Shown here: piece after piece, positions 1 through 5,435 of the stretch
Numbering within the stretch: position 1 is the stretch's first letter
How the letters are laid out: each line of letters starts with the position of its first letter
Source of the DNA: Anaerolineales bacterium
GTDB taxonomy: Bacteria; Chloroflexota; Anaerolineae; Anaerolineales; Villigracilaceae
Length of the DNA: 5,435 bases
Assembly (NCBI GenBank): GCA_025938055.1
Contig: JAICQC010000323.1
Span: 1 to 5,435 of the forward strand
Reading direction: 5' to 3'
Translations under genes and position numbers: made by a program
The notes under the pieces: generated by a model
Databases searched by the model: none
What the model was told of the DNA's origin: nothing
Seen by the model: the letters and a program-made list of their open reading frames with translations, nothing else

Positions 1-85
1 AGCGAACGCTAAATGTACGGGGATGCAGCGCCTGAACGCCCACATCTGGCGGTTACAAATGTTCTAATAATGGAGTGGTTTAACA

Positions 86-535
86 ATGCGGTGTCCGTAC
101 TGCCAGCATCATGATTCCAAGGTCCTTGATACCTCACATGACAGCCACGGAGGAATTCGCCGCCGGCGCGAGTGCTTCAAATGTGGACAGCGCTTCAGCA
201 CCTATGAGCGCCCAATTTTGGCGACACCGTTGATCGTCAAGCAGGACGGAACCCGCGAAGAGTTCGACCGTGAAAAGCTGGCACGCGGCATCCGTATTTC
301 ATGTGTCAAACGACCGGTCTCTGCCGCAGATATCGAACGGTTGATCGGACAAGTGGAGTCACAGTTACAAAAAATGGGCAAGGCAGAAGTATCTTCACGT
401 GTCGTCGGCGACCTGGTCATTGATGGTTTGAAGGAAATGGATCAGATTGCATACATCCGGTACGCGATTGTCTATCTCGGTTTGGATGATCTCCACTCGA
501 TTCGCAGCGAAATCGATCATCTGCTTGAAAGCTAA
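86..535 (+). CDS. nrdR: Transcriptional repressor NrdR (zinc ribbon + ATP cone)
   Basis: NrdR is a cytoplasmic DNA-binding repressor of ribonucleotide reductase genes. It reads the ATP/dATP balance through an ATP cone and binds paired NrdR boxes upstream of nrd operons. The protein has 149 residues, close to the family norm of about 150-155. It opens with the family signature MRCPYC, and the zinc ribbon uses C3, C6, C31 and C34 (CPYC … CFKC), followed by GQRFSTYER. The ATP cone runs from about residue 47 (LIVKQDGTREEFDREKLARG) to about 139, including the typical MDQIAYIRYAIVY stretch. The ATG start is supported by the zinc-finger signature at the very N-terminus and by GGAG at 72-75, ten bases upstream. 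An intrinsic terminator follows directly, and the ribonucleotide reductase gene nrdJ lies downstream, so its target is next door. Nothing appears truncated or missing. Confidence 0.98.
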   Translation: MRCPYCQHHDSKVLDTSHDSHGGIRRRRECFKCGQRFSTYERPILATPLIVKQDGTREEFDREKLARGIRISCVKRPVSAADIERLIGQVESQLQKMGKAEVSSRVVGDLVIDGLKEMDQIAYIRYAIVYLGLDDLHSIRSEIDHLLES

Positions 536-537
536 TT

Positions 538-588
538 AAATGACAGCGATGTTCCCGTCCGTACGGCGGAGTGTCGGTGTCATTTTTT
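538..588 (+). terminator. Intrinsic terminator after nrdR
   Basis: Three bases after the nrdR stop codon, AAATGACA (538-545) pairs with TGTCATTT (578-585). Beyond one G/G mismatch, the stem continues with 547-555 against 568-576, including three G·T wobbles. The 3' arm runs straight into TTTTTT (583-588). Because A's precede the 5' arm, the hairpin could also stop transcription from the other side. It separates nrdR from nrdJ, so nrdJ most likely has its own promoter or depends on read-through. Confidence 0.8.
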
Positions 589-603
589 GTTTGTCGAAAA
601 TCA

Positions 604-647
604 CCGCCCTGAGCGGAACGTCGAGGCGTGCAGTCGACACCTGTCCT
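604..647 (+). repeat. Palindromic repeat copy A (nrdJ leader)
   Basis: This is a short interspersed repeat unit containing CTGAGCGGAACG (609-620), AGGCG (624-628), TGCAGTCGA (629-637) and CCTGTCCT (640-647). The same blocks occur in the same order in copy B inside nrdJ (3860-3911), with 16 of 17 bases identical over 604-620. It also resembles the minus-strand copy C at 705-737. It looks like a non-coding, REP-like palindromic element. This copy is slightly degenerate, because its inner stem (AGGCG…CACCT) is imperfect. Confidence 0.75.
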
Positions 648-663
648 GGCGTACGGTGCCAGG
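645..663 (+). other. Small hairpin in the nrdJ leader
   Basis: CCTGGC (645-650) pairs perfectly with GCCAGG (658-663) around a seven-base loop. CAC (638-640) and GTG (668-670) could extend it across an internal loop. No T-run follows, so it is not an intrinsic terminator by itself. It overlaps the 3' end of repeat copy A and may be part of that element or of a leader RNA fold. Its function is unknown. Confidence 0.4.
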
Positions 664-704
664 GAGAGTGGATCAGATCAAGACGGTAAATTTTTAAGTG
701 ACTT

Positions 705-737
705 GCGCTTCGACTGCGCAACGCTGCGCTCAGCGCG
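705..737 (-). repeat. Palindromic repeat copy C (inverted, next to nrdJ start)
   Basis: Read on the minus strand, this stretch begins CGCGCTGAGCG and ends GCAGTCGAAGCGC. Both blocks are identical to the two ends of copy B (3861-3871 and 3892-3904), and only the middle is shorter and different. The outer ends GCGCT/AGCGC are complementary, so it can form a hairpin. It ends about 12 bases before the nrdJ ribosome binding site and is inverted relative to copy A in the same leader. Confidence 0.75.
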
Positions 738-748
738 AAAATAACTTT

Positions 749-756
749 GAGGAGAG
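749..756 (+). promoter_or_regulatory. nrdJ ribosome binding site
   Basis: GAGGAGAG lies directly upstream of the ATG at 763, with the AGGAG core at 750-754 giving an eight-base gap. This strong site fixes the nrdJ start at 763 rather than at the internal ATG at residue 25. Confidence 0.85.
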
Positions 757-762
757 TGTTTT

Positions 763-3700
763 ATGGCAACGAGTAAAACTTCCACCCCATCCGCTGCTGC
801 AAAAGTGAAGAACGGACTGCTTCCCACGCCGCCCATGCCCGGGGACCTGCCGGAGGCGAAGCTGACGGACAATGCCCGCCAGGTGTTGATGAGGCGCTAC
901 GTCCGCCGCGGCGACGATGGCAAGCCTGCCGAAACAGTGGAGGAGATGTTCTGGCGCGTGGCGTATCACGTGGCGAGGGTCGAGGAGCAGTGGGACGCTG
1001 ATGTGCAGAAGCGCACGGTGGAGTATTATCACCTGCTCTCCAGCAAGAAGTTCTTCCCGAACTCGCCAACCTTCACCGGCGCCGGGACTCCGCTCGGGCA
1101 GCTGGCGGCGTGCTTCGTGTTGCCGATCACTGATGACATGGGACGCGACTCGGCGGGCATCTTCCAGACCCTGCGCGACGCAGCGTTGATTCAGCAGACG
1201 GGCGGCGGGAATGGCTTCTCGTTCTCACGGCTGCGCCCGATGGGAGCGCTGGTCCAGACCTCGGCGGGGCAGGCAACGGGACCGGTCGGTTTCCTGCGCG
1301 TCTATGACCATGCCTTTGGCGAGATCGCGCAGGGCGGCACGCGCCGAGGCGCTAATATGGCTGTCCTGCGTGTGGATCACCCGGATGTGGAAGAATTTAT
1401 CAGTTCCAAGACGAACGAAAATCAGATCACGAATTTCAATATCTCGGTGGGCATCACCGACGCGTTCATGCGGGCGGTGAAGGAAGATGGGGAATGGGAA
1501 TTGCGCTTCCCGGATATCGCGGACATGAAAGCGCATAAGTTTAGCGGAACTCTCGAACAGGCAGAAAAACAAGGTGTCAAGATTCGCAGCTATAAGAAAG
1601 TCAAGGCTCGCGAGCTCTTTAATAAGATTGTTAAACAGGCGCATCATAACGGTGAGCCTGGCGTACTCTTTTTAGACGCAGCGAACCGCGGGAACCCGGT
1701 CCCGCATCTGTATCCCTTGGAAGCGACAAATCCGTGTATTACGGGCGATACTTTAATTTATACCGATAAAGGTTTACGCCGCGCAGATGAATTGGCTGCA
1801 GAAGGGTTAGAAATCAACGTTGTGACCGATGCACGCTTTGGTGCTGACACATTCTTGCCTGCTACTCATGTCTTCCAAACAGGCACAAAACCCGTGCACC
1901 GTCTTATGACTCGTGAAGGCTATGAACTGCGTTTGACAGAAGATCATCGAGTGATGACTTCGCATGGTTGGGTTGAAGCACATCATTTGCAGCCAGGTGA
2001 TCGTATTCATATCTTGAATCGCAAAGGCGGGTTTGGTACGGTGGGTACTCTTGAAGAAGGGCGTGTATTAGGCTGGTTGGTTGGAGATGGGACTGTCAAC
2101 GTAGTGCGGGCTGTTCTTTCCTTCTTTGGTGATGAGAAACAAGAATTGGCTCCTGCGTTTGCAGAGATGGTGACAAATCTTGTAGAAAAACCCACTCAAC
2201 GACGATCTTACCCTGTTGGAATAATTCAGATAGATGAGCGCGCTGAAGCACGTATTGCTTCTGATCGTTTGCGTGTTTGGGCTGCGCAATATGGAATTAC
2301 AGAACAGCAGAAACATTTAGTTCCCTCTGCTGTCTTTGCAGGCAGTGAAGCCATTCAGAGAGGTTTTCTGCAGGCTTTGTTCACTGCTGATGGACAAGTA
2401 AGTGACGGCGGTGAAAAAGGTTGTTCGGTACGTCTTTCAGCGAGCCACTTATCGTTACTCAAAGATGTTCAACGATTGTTGTTGAATTTCGGAATCGCAA
2501 GTCGAATTTACGAGAATCGCCGTCTGGCTGGTTATCGTCCAATGCCTGATGGCAAAGGCGGGACAAAAGAATATTTCCATCAGCCACAACACGATTTGGC
2601 AATTAGCAAAAGTAGCCTCATTCGATTTGCAAATGAAATCGGATTCCTTACGGAAGCCAAACAAAGCAAACTTGCAAATTATCTCAGCCGCATGGTACGT
2701 GGACCGTATGAAGAATCTTTCCTCGCAACTGTATTTACTGTTGAACCCGATGGCGTCGAACCTGTCTATGACTTGCACCAACCGGATACGCATTCGTTCG
2801 TTGCGAATGGACTGGTTGTACATAATTGTGGTGAGCAGTGGTTAGGGCCTTACGAAAACTGTTGTCTTGGCTCGATCAACCTCAACGAGCACTGCGGTCC
2901 CGACGGGAACGTGGACTGGGAGTTGCTGCGTCAAAGTGTGGTGTTAGCAACGCGCTTCCTCGATGATGTCGTGGAGGCGAACGCCTATGTGCCCGCGGTG
3001 CCACAGTTGGCGCAAGCCGCGCATCGGGCGCGTCGTATTGGTCTTGGCATCATGGGTCTGGCGGACTTGATGTACCACGTGGGGGTGCGCTATGGCTCAA
3101 AGGAAGGGCAGGAATTCGGCGCGCAGGTGATGGAGTTCGTCCGCTATCACGCGATGAAGACCAGCATCGAACTTGCGCAAGAGCGCGGCGCGTTCCCCGC
3201 CATCGAAGGCTCGATCTACGATAAAGACAATATGACCTGGACACCTCCTCAGTCTCTAGTCTCCTATGAGAAAGATTGGGGAATGCCCGAGGTCCACTGG
3301 GATGGGATCGTCGATGGGATCAAGACGCATGGCATCCGCAATGCGGCGCAGACCACCGTCGCGCCGACCGGCACCATTGCCACCGTCGCAGGCTGTGAAG
3401 GCTACGGCTGTGAGCCAGTCTTCGCGCTGGCATATATCCGCCATGTCAACGACAACGGCAAGGATCTCAAGCTCACCTATGCCAGCCCGCGCTTCGACGA
3501 AGCCCTCAGGAAACTGGGACTCGGCGAAGAGAAGCGTCAGGAGATCGTCGAGCAGGTCATGCGCCAGGGCACCTGCCAGAACATCGAAGATATCCCGCAG
3601 GAGATCCGCGATACTTTCGTTGTTTCGGGGGACATCACCGCCGAGGAACACGTTCTCATGCAGGGAGCCCTGCAAGCCTTCGTGGACAACTCGCTCTCGA

Positions 3701-4506
3701 AGACGGTCAACTTCCCCGAGACCGCTACCGAGGACGATGTCGCTAAGGCGTACATGCTGGCATGGGAACTTGGCTGCAAAGGCATCACTGTCTACGTAAC
3801 CGGTTCCCGTGAGAAGGTCGTGCTCGAGACGAAGGCGACCGCGGAGAAGAAGGACTCATCCGCGCTGAGCGGAACGAGCCGACAGGCGAGTGCAGTCGAA
3901 GCGCCTGTCCTTGCTGGGACGCCTACCAAACCCGAGCTTGCCCCCACCTTCTCCGCGGACCCGAAGAAGCCGCGCCCGCGCATCCTCGCCGGCAAAACGT
4001 ACAAGGTGGAGACGCCCCTGGGCAAAGCCTTTGTCACGATCAACGAGAACGGGGGCAGCCAGCCCTTCGAGGTCTTCATCAACACGGCGAAAGCCGGGTC
4101 GGAGACCGCTGCCATTTCAGAGGCGATCGGGCGGCTCATTTCCTATCTCCTGCGCATGACCTCGCCCACCAAGCAGACCGATCGCCTGCGCGAGATCGTC
4201 CGCCAGTTAGGCGGTATCGGCGGCGGGCGTTCGCTGGGACTGGGACCCAATCGGGTGCGCTCCCTGCCGGATGGTATCGGGCAGGTGCTGGATATGTATT
4301 TGCATGAGAAAGACGGCGTGGTATCTCTAGTAGAAGAAAAAACGAATGGCAATGGCATGGGTCACAAGATTGAGGAAGAGTCAGAAGCTGCTTTTGATTT
4401 ACAGCCCATGAAGATCGGCGACCTATGCCCCGAGTGCGGCGAAGCCGCGGTGGTCAATGAGGAGGGATGCAGGAAATGTTATGCGTGTGGGTACAGCGAA
4501 TGCTAG
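763..4506 (+). CDS. nrdJ: Class II (B12-dependent) ribonucleotide reductase, intein-containing
   Basis: NrdJ reduces ribonucleotides to deoxyribonucleotides using adenosylcobalamin to generate a thiyl radical. The 1247-codon precursor carries a 364-residue intein (residues 325-688), and splicing would leave 883 residues. A low-complexity Ala/Pro-rich N-terminus (1-30) leads directly into the RNR N-terminal domain ([17 protein letters not shown]), and I see no ATP cone. Barrel motifs are LAACFVLPI with C117 (redox cysteine), [14 protein letters not shown] (146-159), NP|CGEQ with C689 (expected thiyl cysteine), [11 protein letters not shown] with C700 (expected redox partner), [20 protein letters not shown] (867-886) and [14 protein letters not shown] (975-988). 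The C689 to C700 spacing of 11 matches Thermotoga NrdJ C322/C333 as I recall it. A charged linker (about 1017-1070) precedes a TSCPD domain (about 1076-1195). The protein ends with a zinc-ribbon/redox tail with cysteines 1222, 1225, 1236, 1239, 1242 and 1247. Family knowledge gives the B12 class, as no radical-generating NrdB partner is present here. The upstream nrdR probably regulates it. Confidence 0.96.
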   Translation: MATSKTSTPSAAAKVKNGLLPTPPMPGDLPEAKLTDNARQVLMRRYVRRGDDGKPAETVEEMFWRVAYHVARVEEQWDADVQKRTVEYYHLLSSKKFFPNSPTFTGAGTPLGQLAACFVLPITDDMGRDSAGIFQTLRDAALIQQTGGGNGFSFSRLRPMGALVQTSAGQATGPVGFLRVYDHAFGEIAQGGTRRGANMAVLRVDHPDVEEFISSKTNENQITNFNISVGITDAFMRAVKEDGEWELRFPDIADMKAHKFSGTLEQAEKQGVKIRSYKKVKARELFNKIVKQAHHNGEPGVLFLDAANRGNPVPHLYPLEATNPCITGDTLIYTDKGLRRADELAAEGLEINVVTDARFGADTFLPATHVFQTGTKPVHRLMTREGYELRLTEDHRVMTSHGWVEAHHLQPGDRIHILNRKGGFGTVGTLEEGRVLGWLVGDGTVNVVRAVLSFFGDEKQELAPAFAEMVTNLVEKPTQRRSYPVGIIQIDERAEARIASDRLRVWAAQYGITEQQKHLVPSAVFAGSEAIQRGFLQALFTADGQVSDGGEKGCSVRLSASHLSLLKDVQRLLLNFGIASRIYENRRLAGYRPMPDGKGGTKEYFHQPQHDLAISKSSLIRFANEIGFLTEAKQSKLANYLSRMVRGPYEESFLATVFTVEPDGVEPVYDLHQPDTHSFVANGLVVHNCGEQWLGPYENCCLGSINLNEHCGPDGNVDWELLRQSVVLATRFLDDVVEANAYVPAVPQLAQAAHRARRIGLGIMGLADLMYHVGVRYGSKEGQEFGAQVMEFVRYHAMKTSIELAQERGAFPAIEGSIYDKDNMTWTPPQSLVSYEKDWGMPEVHWDGIVDGIKTHGIRNAAQTTVAPTGTIATVAGCEGYGCEPVFALAYIRHVNDNGKDLKLTYASPRFDEALRKLGLGEEKRQEIVEQVMRQGTCQNIEDIPQEIRDTFVVSGDITAEEHVLMQGALQAFVDNSLSKTVNFPETATEDDVAKAYMLAWELGCKGITVYVTGSREKVVLETKATAEKKDSSALSGTSRQASAVEAPVLAGTPTKPELAPTFSADPKKPRPRILAGKTYKVETPLGKAFVTINENGGSQPFEVFINTAKAGSETAAISEAIGRLISYLLRMTSPTKQTDRLREIVRQLGGIGGGRSLGLGPNRVRSLPDGIGQVLDMYLHEKDGVVSLVEEKTNGNGMGHKIEEESEAAFDLQPMKIGDLCPECGEAAVVNEEGCRKCYACGYSEC
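1735..2826 (+). mobile_element. Intein with LAGLIDADG homing endonuclease in NrdJ
   Basis: This in-frame, self-splicing protein insert has 364 residues (precursor 325-688). It begins with the nucleophile C325 in block A ([10 protein letters not shown]). Block B is [14 protein letters not shown], with T392 and H395 forming the TxxH motif. The two LAGLIDADG motifs are LGWLVGDG (436-443, acidic D442) and [10 protein letters not shown] (535-544, acidic D543), 101 residues apart. Between them, KHLVPSAVF (517-525) fits block D, and [20 protein letters not shown] fits block H. Block F is [19 protein letters not shown] and block G is LVVHN, with penultimate H687, terminal N688 and +1 extein C689. All residues expected for splicing and both catalytic aspartates are present, so the intein and its endonuclease both look intact. 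GC content in hand-counted lines is about 38-43%, against about 60-70% in much of the host gene, which fits horizontal arrival. Joining the exteins restores EATNPCGEQ, the family's conserved motif. Confidence 0.97.
3860..3911 (+). repeat. Palindromic repeat copy B inside nrdJ
   Basis: This is the best-formed copy of the repeat, lying within the coding sequence and translated as about residues 1033-1050 ([18 protein letters not shown]). It shares CCGC-CTGAGCGGAACG, AGGCG, TGCAGTCGA and CCTGTCCT with copy A, and CGCGCTGAGCG and GCAGTCGAAGCGC with the inverted copy C. A perfect 8-bp inverted repeat, GACAGGCG (3881-3888) with CGCCTGTC (3902-3909), forms a hairpin. The reading frame is kept. It sits in the low-complexity linker between the catalytic barrel and the TSCPD domain, where an insertion would be tolerated. 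Confidence 0.78.
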
Positions 4507-4514
4507 AGGAATTG

Positions 4515-4534
4515 CCCTGAGCCATGTCGAGGGG
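4515..4534 (+). repeat. Short palindrome related to the repeat family (copy D)
   Basis: CCCTGAGCCATGTCGAGGGG lies just after the nrdJ stop codon. CCCT pairs with AGGG, and GA pairs with TC around a GCCATG loop with one bulged G. It keeps the CTGAGC…GTCGA ends of copies A-C but lacks their middle. It matches the general form CCCTGAGC…GTCGA-GGG of intergenic palindromes common in many bacterial genomes (recalled, not searched). Confidence 0.5.
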
Positions 4535-4546
4535 TTGAAATGTCAA

Positions 4547-4579
4547 CGGGCGATGCAAAACGCATCGCCCGCTTATTTT
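4547..4579 (+). terminator. Intrinsic terminator after nrdJ
   Basis: CGGGCGATGC (4547-4556) pairs perfectly with GCATCGCCCG (4562-4571) around an AAAAC loop, followed by CTTATTTT. The 10-bp GC-rich stem and T-rich tail, 41 bases after the nrdJ stop, make this a textbook intrinsic terminator. It sets the downstream genes apart from the nrd locus. Confidence 0.9.
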
Positions 4580-4670
4580 GATAATAGCACCCACCGAATG
4601 CCCATAACAGCGCCTTTCATCCCTCGTCGTGCTTAATGAAGCCTGTTTCTCATCAGCTGAAAGGAATCTT

Positions 4671-5435
<765 letters not shown>

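Noticed and set aside
65..71. TAATAAT as a −10 element for nrdR
   Set aside because: It lies only about 15-20 bases before the ATG and almost touches the ribosome binding site. No matching −35 is visible at the right distance.
1..85. End of an upstream gene or a structured RNA
   Set aside because: Only small imperfect inverted repeats such as AGCGAACGCT and CGCC/GGCG are visible. Nothing supports a gene or RNA call in so short a stretch.
687..697. AT-rich TAAATTTTTAA as a −10 region for nrdJ
   Set aside because: It is an attractive AT island between the two repeats, but no −35-like hexamer stands at 16-18 bases upstream, so I cannot support a promoter call.
620..700. Possible cobalamin riboswitch ahead of the B12-dependent nrdJ (CACCTGTCC and GTGCCAGGGAGAG suggest parts of the motif)
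   Set aside because: The core B12-box sequence and the paired elements in the right order are not visible, and much of the stretch is explained by repeat copy A. A covariance-model search (Rfam RF00174) on 536-762 would decide.
2455..2823. Minus-strand open reading frame antisense to the intein
   Set aside because: The sense strand carries clear intein blocks E, H, F and G here, and the antisense product shows no family motif or ribosome binding site.
1735..2826. The insert in nrdJ as an intron or an unrelated gene fusion
   Set aside because: The reading frame is open throughout, and the intein splice-junction residues and blocks are all present, so protein splicing explains it better than RNA splicing.
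3266..3799. Long alternative-frame open reading frame inside nrdJ (177 codons)
   Set aside because: It is rich in Ser/Arg/Pro runs typical of a shifted GC-rich frame. It lies fully within the well-supported nrdJ catalytic region and has no recognisable motif.
4629..4670. GTG at 4629 as the start of the DUF1579-like gene
   Set aside because: The 14 extra residues are unlike the rest of the protein. AAAGGAA just ahead of the ATG at 4671 is a better translation start.

Overview
This window looks like a chromosomal segment from a Gram-negative-like or deep-branching bacterium of moderately high GC. The best guess is Chloroflexota (Anaerolineae-like), based on a B12-dependent ribonucleotide reductase with a C-terminal TSCPD and zinc-ribbon region, plus many short palindromic CTGAGCG…GTCGA-type repeats. 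This placement is an inference and no marker here proves it. All genes are on the + strand.

Layout: (1) 86-535, nrdR, the zinc-finger/ATP-cone repressor of ribonucleotide reductase genes, closed by a strong intrinsic terminator (538-588). (2) 536-762, a 227-bp leader holding that terminator, two repeat copies in opposite orientation (604-647 and 705-737), a small hairpin and the nrdJ ribosome binding site. (3) 763-4506, nrdJ, an adenosylcobalamin-dependent (class II) ribonucleotide reductase of 1247 codons. It is interrupted by a 364-residue intein with a two-motif LAGLIDADG homing endonuclease (1735-2826). The intein sits exactly in front of the cysteine expected to carry the thiyl radical (NP^CGEQ). 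The spliced enzyme would be 883 residues. A third repeat copy lies inside the coding sequence, in the linker between the catalytic barrel and the TSCPD domain. (4) 4507-4670, a short repeat-like palindrome and a textbook intrinsic terminator. (5) 4671-5144, a 157-residue soluble protein resembling DUF1579-type small beta-barrel proteins. (6) 5237 to the window end, the N-terminal 66 residues of an aldo/keto reductase.

How the genes relate: NrdR and NrdJ form the usual regulator/target pair of deoxyribonucleotide synthesis. NrdJ reduces ribonucleotides using AdoCbl and, in its family, a C-terminal cysteine tail that regenerates the active-site disulfide. NrdR senses (d)ATP through its ATP cone and represses nrd promoters. 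The terminator between them implies that nrdJ has its own promoter. The last two genes lie behind a terminator and have no evident link to nucleotide metabolism.

The most notable features are the intein, which is much more AT-rich than its host gene and should keep the enzyme inactive until it splices, and the mobile-looking palindromic repeat translated in frame within nrdJ. I see no CRISPR array, tRNA, rRNA or insertion sequence, and no convincing cobalamin riboswitch or NrdR box.
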